Shown piece after piece: positions 29,462-38,936 of a DNA stretch of 64,000 bases. The DNA is from Youhaiella tibetensis (GTDB taxonomy: Bacteria > Pseudomonadota > Alphaproteobacteria > Rhizobiales > Devosiaceae): contig NZ_CP041690.1 of the NCBI RefSeq assembly GCF_008000755.1, positions 1,675,260 through 1,739,259 on the forward strand, written 5' to 3'. The position numbers and the translations under genes were made by a program. The notes beneath the pieces were generated by a model. That model ran no database searches, was not told the DNA's origin, and saw nothing but the letters and a program-made list of their open reading frames with translations. The first letter of the stretch is position 1. Every line of letters begins with the position of its first letter.

Positions 29462-30565
29462 CTAGGGGCGAACGCTGTCGCGCAGGGCGTTGAGCGCCTC
29501 GGTGGTCATGCCGAAGGCGGTCGGAACCTCGATCTCGCCTGCGGCGATCTTTTCCTTGGCGGCATTGATCGCGGCGACGGTTTCCGGCGAGGCGAGCTTG
29601 GCGAAATTGCCGGTCTCGACGAGGCCGACCGCGCCTTCCTTGAGGCCAAGGGCCTCGACCGAACCCCAGGGCAGGGTGCCTTCCTTGATGCGGTCATAGG
29701 CCGAGAGCAGGCTCACATCGACGTTCTTGAGCACCGAGCTCACGACCTGGGACGCAATGCCCGGATCGCTTTCGGCAAAGATGGCTTCCTGGTCGGAATC
29801 GACGCCGAGCGCATACTTGCCGGTCTCCTTGGCGGCCGAGAGCTGGCCGAGGCCGGCCTGCGAGGCGGCGTTGAAGCCGAGCACCACGCCGGCACGGTAC
29901 TGGGCGAGCGAGAGCTCCTTGCCCTTGGCGGCATCGGTGAACGAGCCGGCATAGGAGACCGCGACCTTGATGTCGGGCGTCACCGACTGGGCGCCGGCAA
30001 TGTAGCCAACGAGGAAGTCGTTGATGACCGGAATGTCCATGCCGCCCAGGAACCCGAGCGCGCCGTCAGCGCCGAGCTTGCCGGACTTGACGAGGTCAGC
30101 GGCGAGCAGGCCGCCGAGATAGGAGCCTTCGTTCTGCTTGTAGTTGATGGCGTAGACGTTCTCGAACCCGCCTTCCTCGAAGGGCAGGGAGGCATCGAAC
30201 AGGATGTACTTCTTGTCCGGGTACTGCTTGGCGACTTCGCCAAGGGTCTCGGAGAGCGAATAGGTGCCGCCGATGATGATGTTGTAATCCTGCTCGGAGA
30301 CGTCGAGCAGCGCCGGTTCCCACTTGGTGGCGTCGTCCCCGACTTCGAGCACGCGCGTTTCGACGTCGTCGCCGTACTTGGCCTTGATCAGCTCCATGCC
30401 GTGGTTCGCGGAATCGAAGAAGGACTTGTCGCCCAGGGCGCCGTTGACGATCAGCACGATCTTGTCCTTGGCGAGAGCGGCAAAGCTCATCGAGCCAGTC
30501 AGCGCCGTGGCTGCAACGAGGCTGAGCGAAAGACGCAGCATGGTCTTTCGGGTGAGAAGAGGCAT
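29462..30565 (-). CDS. BMP-family ABC substrate-binding protein
   Basis: About 367 residues. A signal peptide ends near residue 32 (SFAALAKD). The body matches basic membrane protein/PnrA-like receptors: VNGALGDKSFFDSANHG, then IIGGTYSLSE and FLGGMDIPVINDF. These proteins bind nucleosides or related compounds. No lipobox Cys is visible, so the protein is probably soluble in the periplasm. ATG at 30565 follows AAGGGAGA. It is the first gene of a leftward operon and faces a LacI-type regulator. Confidence 0.92.
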   Translation of the reverse strand: MPLLTRKTMLRLSLSLVAATALTGSMSFAALAKDKIVLIVNGALGDKSFFDSANHGMELIKAKYGDDVETRVLEVGDDATKWEPALLDVSEQDYNIIIGGTYSLSETLGEVAKQYPDKKYILFDASLPFEEGGFENVYAINYKQNEGSYLGGLLAADLVKSGKLGADGALGFLGGMDIPVINDFLVGYIAGAQSVTPDIKVAVSYAGSFTDAAKGKELSLAQYRAGVVLGFNAASQAGLGQLSAAKETGKYALGVDSDQEAIFAESDPGIASQVVSSVLKNVDVSLLSAYDRIKEGTLPWGSVEALGLKEGAVGLVETGNFAKLASPETVAAINAAKEKIAAGEIEVPTAFGMTTEALNALRDSVRP

Positions 30566-30659
30566 ATCGGATCTCCCTTTGGCAAGCGCCTTATGATCGG
30601 TCACGACCGAGTTGCGGGTATGGGAGGGCCTTGCGGTCAACGAAGCTCCTCCAAACCTC

Positions 30660-30675
30660 GTTTAATCGTGTAAAC
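30660..30675. promoter_or_regulatory. Candidate LacI-type operator upstream of BMP operon
   Basis: GTTTA-N6-TAAAC imperfect palindrome about 95 bases upstream of the binding-protein start and 85 bases from the LacI gene. It shares the TTTAATCG core with the site at 30718-30729, which makes the pair plausible as two operators of the same regulator. Confidence 0.45.
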
Positions 30676-30717
30676 TCACAGAAACGGGGAACGCGGTCTC
30701 TTGTCAAGACGAATCGT

Positions 30718-30729
30718 TTAATCGATTAA
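30718..30729. promoter_or_regulatory. Candidate LacI-type operator overlapping the regulator's own promoter
   Basis: A perfect 12-bp palindrome TTAATCGATTAA, with CG at its centre as usual for LacI-family sites, 30 bases upstream of the LacI-type gene. A TTGTCA at 30701-30706 lies 17 bases upstream of its right half and could be a -35, so binding would block the regulator's own promoter. Confidence 0.5.
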
Positions 30730-30758
30730 GGAAGGCGGGGACAACGAGAGAGCCGGCA

Positions 30759-31763
30759 ATGGCGCGCAAAGGCATAGCGACGGAAGAGACTTCGCGCGGT
30801 CCGACCATGCGCGACGTCGCCAAGGCGGCGGGCGTGTCGTCGGCCACGGTTTCCTATGTCCTCAACAATCTCAACAAGGTAACGCCCGAAGTCGACGCGC
30901 ATGTCCGCAAGGTGGCGCGCGAGATGGGCTATTCGCGCAACAGCGCGGCGCGAGCGCTCAAGACGGGCCGGCACAACGTCATCGGCTGCATCGTGCCGAC
31001 ACTGGCCTCCCCGGTCTTCCCCGAAATCGTGCAGGCCGTGCAGCGGCGCGCCGAGGAACTGGGCTACGCAACCTTCGTCATCGACTCGGGCGAGGGCCCA
31101 AAGCGCGAAGCGCAGGCGATCCAGTCGCTCGCCAAGCACGGGGTGGACGGGGCGGTGGCGCTGCTGGCCTCGCGCCCGCCGCTTGCCGACCTGCCGCAAT
31201 TCCCCATCGTCGCCATCGACCAGCCGGTGCCGGGGCTAGACAGCGTCAGGGCCGACCATCGCACGGGCGGGCGCCTGATGGCCGAGCACGTCATTGCCCT
31301 CGGCCACAAAAGGGTAGGGCTGGTCTCGGGCGAGCTCGACCTGCTCTCGAGCCGCGAACGCCACGAGGGCTTCATGGATGCGGCGCGCGGAAAACTCGAA
31401 ATCTGCTGGGATGTCGAGGTGTCGCTGATCCCGACGCTCCCGCGCGAGGCGGTGGAGGCGATCCGCCGCCGCGACGTCACCATGATCGCCTGCGTCAACG
31501 ACGTGGTGGCCATCGGGGTGCTGAGCGCGTTGCGCGACAATGGCATAGCGGTGCCGGGCGAGGTCTCGGTCTTCGGGTTCGACGACATGGTCTGGTCGCA
31601 CTGGCCGCTGATCGACCTCACGACCATCCGCCAGCCCCTGGCAGAACTCGGCCGCGATGCGGTGGAGCTGCTGGTCGAGCGCCTCACCGATCCCGAGCGC
31701 CCGCAACGCGACATCGTGCTGCCGGTGAGCCTGGTCGAACGCGGCTCTACCAGGCGACTCTAG
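30759..31763 (+). CDS. LacI-family transcriptional regulator of the BMP-type ABC operon
   Basis: 334 residues. The helix-turn-helix and hinge lie at about residues 17-70 (MRDVAKAAGVSSATVSYVLN, then RNSAARALK), followed by a periplasmic-binding-like effector domain with IGCIVPTLASPVFPEIV and a C-terminal QPLAELGRDAVELLVERL. It faces the BMP ABC operon across 193 bases that contain two related palindromes, and most likely represses that operon and itself. The effector is probably the imported compound or a derivative. ATG at 30759; an internal ATG at 30807 is an alternative. It is convergent with the next gene, with 1 base between them. Confidence 0.9.
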   Translation: MARKGIATEETSRGPTMRDVAKAAGVSSATVSYVLNNLNKVTPEVDAHVRKVAREMGYSRNSAARALKTGRHNVIGCIVPTLASPVFPEIVQAVQRRAEELGYATFVIDSGEGPKREAQAIQSLAKHGVDGAVALLASRPPLADLPQFPIVAIDQPVPGLDSVRADHRTGGRLMAEHVIALGHKRVGLVSGELDLLSSRERHEGFMDAARGKLEICWDVEVSLIPTLPREAVEAIRRRDVTMIACVNDVVAIGVLSALRDNGIAVPGEVSVFGFDDMVWSHWPLIDLTTIRQPLAELGRDAVELLVERLTDPERPQRDIVLPVSLVERGSTRRL

Positions 31764-31764
31764 C

Positions 31765-33555
31765 TCAGGACGCCAGCACGAGGTGATCGGGCCCGACCGT
31801 CTCGTAGACGGGGCGCGGCGCCGCATGCCCGACCGGGAAGATCGGGGAGGGAAGCTGTGTCGCAGGCGGCGCGCTGGTGCGGCGGCGCTCGGGGTCCGGC
31901 GTCGGGACGGCCGACAGCAGCATGCGGGTATAGGGGTGGCGCGGGTCGCCGAACACGGCGGCGCGCGGACCGATCTCGACGATCCGGCCCATATACATCA
32001 CCGCCACCCGGTGGCTCATGCGCTCGACCACCGCCATGTCGTGCGAGATGAAGAGGTAGGAGAGCCCCAGCTCTTCCTGCAGTTCGATGAGCAGGTTGAC
32101 CACCTGCGCCTGGATCGAGACGTCCAGTGCCGAGACGGCCTCGTCGGCCACGATGAGCTTGGGCGATAGCGAAAGGGCGCGGGCGATGCAGAGGCGCTGG
32201 CGCTGGCCGCCCGAGAATTCGTGCGGATAGCGGTCGAGCTGGTCTTCGGTGAGGCCGACGCGCTTGACGAGCGCCACGACGCGATCGCGCAGCGAGGAGC
32301 CGGAATCAAGCCCGTGGATCACCAGCGGCTCTGCCACCTGCTCGAAGGCGGTGAGCCGGGGATCGAGCGCGGCATAGGGATCCTGGAAGATGATCTGCAT
32401 GTCCCGGCGTTTCTCGCGCAGGGCGGAATGGTCAAGGGCGAGCAGGTCCGTGCCTTCGAGCGTGACGCTGCCGGACCTGGGCTGGACGAGGCGCAGCACC
32501 GAACGGCCGGTGGTCGACTTGCCGCAGCCGGATTCGCCGACCAGCGAAAGCGTTTCCCCCGTGCCGATCGAGAAGGAGACTTCGTCCACCGCGTGCACGT
32601 TGGCCACGTGCCGCTGCAGCATACCCTTGCGGACGGGGAAACGTGTGACGAGGTCGCGGACCTCGAGGAGCGGCTTGCGCTCGCGCGCGGCCGGCTGCTG
32701 GCTCTCGCCCTCGAAGCCGAAGCGGCGCGGACCGTCATGACCGGTCATGGCGCCGAGGCGCGGGACCGAGGCGAGGAGCAGCTTGGTGTAGTCCTCACGC
32801 GGCGTGGCGAAGAGCGGCTTGACCGCGTTCTCCTCGACCTTCCGGCCGTGGCGCATGACCACGACGCGGTCGGCGATCTCGGCGACGACGCCCATGTCGT
32901 GGGTGATGAACAGCATGGCCATGCCGTTCTCGCGCGAAAGCGTGCGCACGAGATGCAGGATCTGGGCCTGGATGGTGACGTCGAGCGCGGTGGTGGGTTC
33001 GTCCGCGATGAGCAGTCGTGGCGAGCAGGCCAGGGCCATGGCGATGACGATGCGCTGGCGCATGCCGCCGGAGAGCTCGTGCGGGAACTGGCCGAAACGG
33101 CGCTCGGGCTCCGGGATGCGCACGCGCTTGATGAGTTCTATGGCCTCGCGCGCGGCTTCGGCGTGACTGACGGCGCGGTGGGCGCGAATGACCTCGGCGA
33201 TCTGCTCGCCGACCGTGAACACTGGATTGAGGCTAGTCATCGGCTCCTGGAAGATCATGGCGATCTCGTCGCCACGGACCGAACGCAGGTCGCGATCCGG
33301 GGCGTTCGCCAGATCGATCCCGGCGCCGTCGCGGCGCTGGAAGCGGATGTGGCCGGAAGGGATGGTGCCGCCGTTGAAGGCGGTGAGGTCCAGGATGGAC
33401 ATCGCAGTGACGGACTTGCCCGAGCCGGATTCGCCCACGAGCGCCACGCACTCGCCGGGCGCGATGGCAAAGCTCAGGTCATCGACGGCGGTAAAGGGGC
33501 CGCTCTCGGTCTGGAAGGTGACGCGCAGGTTCTCGACGTCGAGGAGCTTGTCCAT
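31765..33555 (-). CDS. Fused dual ATP-binding protein of a peptide-family ABC importer (DppD-DppF type)
   Basis: 596 residues carrying two complete ABC modules. The first (about 1-265) has [27 protein letters not shown] and THDMGVVAE. The second (about 285-596) has [28 protein letters not shown] and SHDMAVVE. Fusion of the two oligopeptide ATPases in one chain, as in GsiA, is common. It is the last gene of a leftward operon with phosphoesterase, two permeases and a binding protein. The start at 33555 follows a GGAGG. A stem-loop at 33581-33607 precedes it. Confidence 0.93.
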   Translation of the reverse strand: MDKLLDVENLRVTFQTESGPFTAVDDLSFAIAPGECVALVGESGSGKSVTAMSILDLTAFNGGTIPSGHIRFQRRDGAGIDLANAPDRDLRSVRGDEIAMIFQEPMTSLNPVFTVGEQIAEVIRAHRAVSHAEAAREAIELIKRVRIPEPERRFGQFPHELSGGMRQRIVIAMALACSPRLLIADEPTTALDVTIQAQILHLVRTLSRENGMAMLFITHDMGVVAEIADRVVVMRHGRKVEENAVKPLFATPREDYTKLLLASVPRLGAMTGHDGPRRFGFEGESQQPAARERKPLLEVRDLVTRFPVRKGMLQRHVANVHAVDEVSFSIGTGETLSLVGESGCGKSTTGRSVLRLVQPRSGSVTLEGTDLLALDHSALREKRRDMQIIFQDPYAALDPRLTAFEQVAEPLVIHGLDSGSSLRDRVVALVKRVGLTEDQLDRYPHEFSGGQRQRLCIARALSLSPKLIVADEAVSALDVSIQAQVVNLLIELQEELGLSYLFISHDMAVVERMSHRVAVMYMGRIVEIGPRAAVFGDPRHPYTRMLLSAVPTPDPERRRTSAPPATQLPSPIFPVGHAAPRPVYETVGPDHLVLAS

Positions 33556-33580
33556 TCGGGCCTCCGGGGCAAAGCAGGAA

Positions 33581-33607
33581 GGACGGGCGCGGGTGGCGCG
33601 CCCGTCC
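33581..33607 (-). promoter_or_regulatory. Intercistronic stem-loop between binding-protein and ATPase genes
   Basis: A perfect 11-bp inverted repeat (33581-33591 with 33597-33607) and a 5-base loop, starting 10 bases after the binding-protein stop on the minus strand. No T-tract follows, so it probably protects the upstream message or lowers read-through. Confidence 0.6.
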
Positions 33608-33616
33608 GTGGTCGGT

Positions 33617-35170
33617 TTAGTCGGCGAGGGTGACGGCGCCGGCGCGGAAATCGAGCACGTAGGGGATGTGGCCCGGCAGCGGCTTCCACTCGAGCTTCTG
33701 GGTCATGCCGTACGATTCATAGGGCTGATAGAGCACGAAGACCGGGGCCTCTTCCTTGATGTAGGCCATGATGTCCGCATAGGCCTGCTTACGCACGGCG
33801 ATGTCGGTCGAGTAGCGGAACTTCTCCCAGAGGGCATCGTATTCCGGCGTCGAGTTCCAGGCTGCTTCCGTGCCCGAACCCTTGGGCGCCCACATGGTGC
33901 CGAACGAGCCCGCCGGGTCGGCGAAGTACATGGGGTTGGACCAGTTGCGCGCGTTCATGGTCGGGTCCGAACCCGTCCACTTCGGATCGACATTGAGGTT
34001 CATGTTGACCCCGACCGCCGCCCACATCTCCTTGATCGCCTGCGCGGCGAGGAGCCCGTTGGTGTAGTAGACCGGATCGGTGTCGTAGCGGATCGGGGTG
34101 CCGTCATAGCCGGCTTCCTTGAGCAGCTCCTTGGCTTTCTCCGGATCGTATTCGAAGGTGTTGAGCTCGGGCATGTAGAGCTGGCCGTACTGCGGATAGG
34201 TGTGGCTGGAGGGAACCACGGCCTTGCCGAGCCAGAGCGCTTCGTTGAGCAGGTTGCGGTCGATGGCGAGGCCAAGGGCCTGGCGCAGGCGCTTGTCGGC
34301 CATCAGCGGGTTGCGGGTATTGAAGATCACCACGTGGAAGAGCGGGGTTACGGCACCCTCGACCTTGAGCGAGGGATTGCCCTCGATGGCCTCGATCTGG
34401 TCGGGCGGCACGTTGGTGATGAGGTCGACTTCCCCGTTTGCGAGCGCGGTGGTGCGGGTCGCCAGTTCGGGAATGCGGCGCAGCACGACCTGGTCGAACG
34501 GAGCCTTTTCGCCGAAAAAGCCATCGAACTTCTTGTAGGTCAGCGTCTCGCCGGGCTGGAAGTTGGTGATCTGGTAGGGGCCGGTGCCGATGGGCGCCAG
34601 GCCGAAGGCGTCGAAATCGGAGACTTCGATGGCATCGGGGTCACCGGAAAGGCCCATGATGTACTTCTTGGGGACGATCGAGCCTTCAGAGGTGTTGAGC
34701 AGGGTCTCGAACAGCGGCTCGGGCTTCTCGGTAGTGAAGCGGACGGTCTTGTCGTCCAGCGCCTCGACCTTGATGAAGTTGGCGAAGAACTGCTTGTGGA
34801 TGCCGGCATATTCCGGCGTCATGTCCTGCAGGATGCGCTCGAACGAGAAGACCACGTCCTCGATGGTCATCGGGTCGCCGTTCTGGAACTTGACGTCGGT
34901 ACGGATGGTGACGTCGAACTCGGTGGGCGAATTCTGCTTCCACGCGGTCGCCAGGCCCGGCTTGAAGGTAGCTTCGGGCTTGGAATAGTCCTTCTCGATC
35001 AGGGGATCGAAGGCGTTGTAGTAGATCTGCGAGCCGTTATTGCCGAAATCCTTGCCCGGATCGAGGAAGGGCGGCAGGTTCTGGGTGGCGACGCGCAGCT
35101 CGGCCGCGCTGGTGGCCATCGGCACGAGCGCGGTGGCGCTCGCCAGGGCCAGAAGAAGCATTTTGTACAT
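33617..35170 (-). CDS. Extracellular substrate-binding protein, family 5 (peptide/nickel/opine type)
   Basis: 517 residues. A signal peptide of about 22 residues ends in SAA. The mature protein follows the DppA/OppA pattern, with PPFLDPGKDFGNNGSQIYYN, FDVTIRTDVKFQNGDP and IGTGPYQITNF. It captures the substrate in the periplasm. Family 5 receptors bind peptides, opines, oligosaccharides or other solutes, so the ligand is open. The neighbouring phosphoesterase and HAD phosphatase suggest a phosphorylated compound. It lies between the DppC-type permease (139-base gap with a strong hairpin) and the fused ATPase gene. Confidence 0.92.
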   Translation of the reverse strand: MYKMLLLALASATALVPMATSAAELRVATQNLPPFLDPGKDFGNNGSQIYYNAFDPLIEKDYSKPEATFKPGLATAWKQNSPTEFDVTIRTDVKFQNGDPMTIEDVVFSFERILQDMTPEYAGIHKQFFANFIKVEALDDKTVRFTTEKPEPLFETLLNTSEGSIVPKKYIMGLSGDPDAIEVSDFDAFGLAPIGTGPYQITNFQPGETLTYKKFDGFFGEKAPFDQVVLRRIPELATRTTALANGEVDLITNVPPDQIEAIEGNPSLKVEGAVTPLFHVVIFNTRNPLMADKRLRQALGLAIDRNLLNEALWLGKAVVPSSHTYPQYGQLYMPELNTFEYDPEKAKELLKEAGYDGTPIRYDTDPVYYTNGLLAAQAIKEMWAAVGVNMNLNVDPKWTGSDPTMNARNWSNPMYFADPAGSFGTMWAPKGSGTEAAWNSTPEYDALWEKFRYSTDIAVRKQAYADIMAYIKEEAPVFVLYQPYESYGMTQKLEWKPLPGHIPYVLDFRAGAVTLAD

Positions 35171-35257
35171 GACGGTCTTCCTGTTTTTAACAAGGCCGCT
35201 CCGTTGGGCCGGCGGGTGCCGGTCCTGAAGGGCATTGCAGTGGGGACTTGGGACGGT

Positions 35258-35284
35258 CCGCCGCGAGGGGAGGGCTCGCGGCGG
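35258..35284 (-). promoter_or_regulatory. Intercistronic stem-loop upstream of binding-protein gene
   Basis: A perfect 10-bp GC-rich inverted repeat (35258-35267 with 35275-35284) with a 7-base loop, in the 139-base gap between the DppC-type permease stop and the binding-protein start. It has no T-tract. With the hairpin at 33581-33607 it brackets the binding-protein message, which would suit a stable processed segment. Confidence 0.5.
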
Positions 35285-35309
35285 CCCGTTCGTGCCGGGC
35301 GGGGCCCGG

Positions 35310-36221
35310 TTACTTGAGCTTGACGTCGAGGGCGTCGCGCAGCCAGTCGCCGATGAGCAGCACCAGCAGCGAGACGAACATGATGGCAAGCGATGGAACG
35401 ATGGCGATCCAGGGGCTGGAGGCGAGGTAGTCGCGTCCGAGCCCGACCATGGAGCCAAGCGTGGCGGTCGGCGGTTGCACGCCCAACCCGAGGAAGGACA
35501 TCGAGGATTCCAGCAGGATCAGAGACGAGAACGTCATGGTCCAAACCACGATGATGGGTGAGGCGATGTTGGGCAGCACGTGCTTGAAGAGGATGCGCCC
35601 GTGCGAGGCCCCTGCGGCTGTGGCTGCCTCTACGAAGGGCATGCGGGCGACCGAGAGCACCTGGGCACGCACGATGCGGGCATAGGTTTCCCACCCGGCG
35701 ATGCCGATGACGCAGACGAGCACCGGCAGCGAATTGCCGAGCATGGCGATGGCGAGCAGCGCGATCAGGGTGAACGGCACGGCGATCTGCACGTCAACGA
35801 GCGCCATGATGATCGCGCCGATCCGGCCACGGGCATAGCCGGCGACGATGCCGAGAATGCCGCCGAGGAACAGGCTGATGAAGCTGCCGATGAGCGCGAT
35901 CAGCAGGGTGAACTGAAGGCCGTAAAGGGTGCGCGAGAGCAGGTCGCGCCCGAGCTGGTCGGTGCCCAGCAGGTGGGCGGAGCTGGACTTGGCGAAACCG
36001 ACCGGAGGCTTGAGGCGCGCCAGCAGCGTCTGCGCATTGGGATCGTAGGGCGCCAGCGCCGGCCCGAAGATGGCGAGCAGCACCACGATTGCGAAGAGCA
36101 CCAGGCAGATCCGCATGAGCGGACCGGCTTTCTGCCAGAGCCGGGCAAGGCCCGTGGCGCGGCGGCGGCGGGTCGTGCCGGCAGTATGCAGGCGCGGGAG
36201 CGGGGCGGCGAGATCGGTCAT
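35310..36221 (-). CDS. ABC transporter permease, DppC type
   Basis: 303 residues. A cytoplasmic N-terminus (about 1-33) is followed by six membrane spans. Family marks are HLLGTDQLGRDLLSRTLYG near residue 83 and the coupling loop EAATAAGASHGRILFKHVLPN. It forms the channel with the DppB-type permease, whose gene overlaps by 4 bases. ATG at 36221. Confidence 0.92.
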   Translation of the reverse strand: MTDLAAPLPRLHTAGTTRRRRATGLARLWQKAGPLMRICLVLFAIVVLLAIFGPALAPYDPNAQTLLARLKPPVGFAKSSSAHLLGTDQLGRDLLSRTLYGLQFTLLIALIGSFISLFLGGILGIVAGYARGRIGAIIMALVDVQIAVPFTLIALLAIAMLGNSLPVLVCVIGIAGWETYARIVRAQVLSVARMPFVEAATAAGASHGRILFKHVLPNIASPIIVVWTMTFSSLILLESSMSFLGLGVQPPTATLGSMVGLGRDYLASSPWIAIVPSLAIMFVSLLVLLIGDWLRDALDVKLK

Positions 36222-37141
36222 GTTGCGGCTACCTTCACGCGAGGATCGATGGCGGCGTAGATGAGATCGACGATGACGGAGGTGGTGACGACGAGCGCGG
36301 CGATGAGGATGACGCCGAACTGGAGCACCGGATAATCGCGGCCGATGGTGGCCATCACCACAAGGTCTCCCACGCCCTTGGTGGCAAAGACCGCCTCGAC
36401 CACCACGCACCGGGCCACCATTCCGGCGACCTGCAGGCCAATGACGGTGACCACCGGAATGGCGGCGTTGCGCATGGCGTGCTTGCCGATGACGAGCGTC
36501 TCGGAAAGGCCTTTGGCGCGGGCGGTGCGCAGGTAATCCTGGCCGAGTACGTCGAGCATGGCGTTGCGGGTGAACCGGACGATTTCGGCCAGCATCGGGG
36601 CGGCGAGGACGATTGCCGGCATCAGGAAATGCAGGGGCGTCGCATCACCGGAACTGGGGAACCAGTGCAGGTTGTACGAGAAGATGAGGATCATCGCGAT
36701 GGCCAGCACGAAGTTGGGCGTGGCGTAGCCCACGAAGGCGAGGCTGGTGATGGCCGAACCGATGACGTTCCTGCGCTGCAGCGCCGCGACGATGCCGAGG
36801 GGCACGCCCAGCGCTACCGAAAGCGCCAGGGCGTAGGAGAAGAGCAGGAGCGTGTTGGGCAACCGCTCGGCATAGATCTGCATGACGGGGCGGCGCTCGT
36901 AGAGGCTGAGCCCTAGGTCGCCGTGCAGCAGGCCCTGGACGAAGCGGGTGAACTGCACCCACAGGGACTGGTCGAGCCCGAACTGGCTGACGATGGCGGC
37001 CTTGGTCGCCGGGTCGATGCCCGGCGGCAGCATGTAATCCATGGCATTGCCGGAAAGCCTGGTGGCGAAGAACACCAGGACGATCACGGCCAGGAGCGTT
37101 GCAACAGCTCCCAGGATGCGGCGCCCGAGGAAATCAAGCAC
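36218..37141 (-). CDS. ABC transporter permease, DppB type
   Basis: 307 residues starting with GTG at 37141. The first span at about 10-30 precedes a periplasmic loop with FGLDQSLWVQF, five further spans and the coupling loop RTARAKGLSETLVIGKHA. It overlaps the phosphoesterase gene by 8 bases, so the phosphoesterase is part of the transporter operon. The open frame upstream of 37141 is the phosphoesterase gene in another frame and is not protein-like. Confidence 0.91.
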   Translation of the reverse strand: MLDFLGRRILGAVATLLAVIVLVFFATRLSGNAMDYMLPPGIDPATKAAIVSQFGLDQSLWVQFTRFVQGLLHGDLGLSLYERRPVMQIYAERLPNTLLLFSYALALSVALGVPLGIVAALQRRNVIGSAITSLAFVGYATPNFVLAIAMILIFSYNLHWFPSSGDATPLHFLMPAIVLAAPMLAEIVRFTRNAMLDVLGQDYLRTARAKGLSETLVIGKHAMRNAAIPVVTVIGLQVAGMVARCVVVEAVFATKGVGDLVVMATIGRDYPVLQFGVILIAALVVTTSVIVDLIYAAIDPRVKVAAT

Positions 37142-38003
37142 TTTGGCGCTCCGCCTCGGCGGCGAGGTCGATCTCGGTGAAGGGACGGAGCGGGGAGACC
37201 CAGCGCTGCTCGCCCGACCTGCGGAACGGCACGCGGACGAAGAACGGATCGTTGCCGAAGACTTCCACCTCCATGGTGCCGTTCTCGATAGTGAGGATGG
37301 CATAGGCCGCCGCGGTCTGCGGCATGGTGGTGAAGCGCTCGCTCAGCGACTGGATGGTGACGTGCTGGACGTTGGCGACGTTGGTGATGGTGTTCCAGTG
37401 CACGTGGCCCGAGAGCCAGGCGGCGGCGCGGCCGGTGGCCTCAACCGCTTCACGCACGGCGGAATGGTCCGGGTAGGTCGAGTAGTGCGGGTTGCGCTGG
37501 AAATAGTAGTTGCCGATCTGGGAGTGACCCGAGAGCGGCACATGGGTGGCGATGATCGCCGGGCGTTCGTCGGCATTGAGCGCATCGACCAGCCAGGGCA
37601 GGCCCGCCGCGGTCAGCGGAAAGCCGACGCCCATCTCGATCTTGACGCCCGGCTGCCAGAGGATGAGGCGCATATCGCCAAGATCGATGACGCTGCTGGC
37701 CATCGACTGGCCGAAGATCGCCTCGTTGTCGGCGACCGAGAGGTTGACGACGTCGTGGTTGCCCAGGACGTGGGCGCGCGGGCCGTTGAACCGGGCGAGG
37801 GCGGTCGCCACTTCACCGGCCGAGCGCATGTCGGTCTCATGGTCGGTGTCGGAGATATGGTCGCCCAGGTCGAGCAGCAGGTCGGCGCCGACGGCATTGG
37901 CGTGATCCACGAAGCGTTCGAGCACGGGCAGGCCATTCCAGTCCGCGGCCTTGGTGTGGGACTGAGGCCCGTGGTGGATGTCGGTGACGATTGCGATCTT
38001 CAT
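37134..38003 (-). CDS. Calcineurin-like metallophosphoesterase, first gene of ABC operon
   Basis: 289 residues with the full metallophosphoesterase set: D8-x-H10, G47-D48-H49, G81-N82-H83-D84, a His in ATHVPLSGH and GHVHWN near 205. Two metal ions would hydrolyse a phosphomonoester or phosphodiester. No signal peptide is visible, so it acts in the cytoplasm on something brought in by the importer encoded downstream, whose first permease gene overlaps it. A substrate such as a glycerophosphodiester or cyclic nucleotide would fit, but is inference. It faces a HAD phosphatase gene across 156 bases. Confidence 0.88.
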   Translation of the reverse strand: MKIAIVTDIHHGPQSHTKAADWNGLPVLERFVDHANAVGADLLLDLGDHISDTDHETDMRSAGEVATALARFNGPRAHVLGNHDVVNLSVADNEAIFGQSMASSVIDLGDMRLILWQPGVKIEMGVGFPLTAAGLPWLVDALNADERPAIIATHVPLSGHSQIGNYYFQRNPHYSTYPDHSAVREAVEATGRAAAWLSGHVHWNTITNVANVQHVTIQSLSERFTTMPQTAAAYAILTIENGTMEVEVFGNDPFFVRVPFRRSGEQRWVSPLRPFTEIDLAAEAERQSA

Positions 38004-38089
38004 GATGGCCCCATTGTCTGCCGCCGGAGGTCCGGCTCGTTGTGTGTGAGAATGGGTAAGGGGCCTCTGTGACGGTATGATGAAAGTTT

Positions 38090-38127
38090 CTCAATATCAT
38101 CGATGTTGACATTGAGCTTGTCTCAAT
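38090..38127. promoter_or_regulatory. Candidate operator: three CTCAAT half-sites in the divergent promoter
   Basis: CTCAAT at 38090-38095, its reverse complement ATTGAG at 38111-38116, and CTCAAT again at 38122-38127. The last two form an inverted repeat with a 5-base spacer. They lie between the phosphoesterase-led ABC operon and the HAD-IIA/RpiR genes and could bind the RpiR-type regulator. Confidence 0.45.
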
Positions 38128-38159
38128 TCACCTTCCGCCGACCTGAACGGGAGCATGAC

Positions 38160-38912
38160 GTGGATTCTCTCAACTTCGACGCGGCCGGCTATCTCATCGA
38201 CCTGGACGGCACGCTGATCAGCGGCCGGCAGGCGCTGCCCGATGCGCTATGGCTGCTCGAGCAGGTCGCGGGCCGCTTCATGCTGGTCTCCAACGATGCC
38301 GAACATACGCCCGAGCAGCTCTCCCGCATGTTGCGGCCGCTGGGCCTGGCGATCCGTCCCGAACGGATCGTGCTGGCGGGAATGACGGCGGTGGACACCA
38401 TCGCAACTGACTATCCCGGCGCGAGCGTCATGCTGCTGGGCAGCTCGTCGCTGCGCGCCTATGCCCGTCACAGGGGGCTCTGGCTCGATGGGCCGAAAAC
38501 CGATGTCGTGCTGGTGATGCGCGACCGAAAGTTCAGCTATGCCAAGCTCGCGGCGGCCGCCGATGCCGTCCATCGCGGCGCGCGGCTGGTGGCGGCGTGC
38601 CCGGACACCAGCCATCCCGGCCCGCTTGGACAGCCGGTGCCCGAGACCGGAGCGCTGGCAGCGGCCATCCTGTCGGTGGCGGGGCCGGCGCCGATGCGGG
38701 TCATCGGCAAACCGGAACCCATCCTCTTCGAGGCGGCCTGTGCGCGCCTTGGGATTGTACCGCGCGATGCGGTGATGGTCGGGGATAACCCGGCCACGGA
38801 CGGCCAGGGCGCCTCGCGCCTGGGCATGACCTTCTGGCAGGTTCGCCACGGGCGGCTGCGCGGCAATCTCAACCTCGTGCATTCCGCCCTTCCCGAGGCG
38901 GTGCCCGCGTGA
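38160..38912 (+). CDS. HAD-IIA family phosphatase (NagD-like)
   Basis: About 250 residues. It contains the nucleophile motif D14-L-D16-G-T, motif II S44-N45-D46, a cap domain of the IIA type between, a Lys in IGKPEP, and the metal-binding VGDNPATD. The family dephosphorylates sugar phosphates, nucleotides or glycerol phosphate. The GTG at 38160 follows CGGGAG; reading further upstream (to 38103) is possible but runs through the candidate operator. It is 24 bases before the RpiR gene and divergent from an ABC operon with a phosphoesterase, so the two phosphatases may act in sequence on one imported molecule. Confidence 0.85.
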   Translation: MDSLNFDAAGYLIDLDGTLISGRQALPDALWLLEQVAGRFMLVSNDAEHTPEQLSRMLRPLGLAIRPERIVLAGMTAVDTIATDYPGASVMLLGSSSLRAYARHRGLWLDGPKTDVVLVMRDRKFSYAKLAAAADAVHRGARLVAACPDTSHPGPLGQPVPETGALAAAILSVAGPAPMRVIGKPEPILFEAACARLGIVPRDAVMVGDNPATDGQGASRLGMTFWQVRHGRLRGNLNLVHSALPEAVPA

Positions 38913-38936
38913 TCCCTGTTCCCGGCGAGAGAAACG

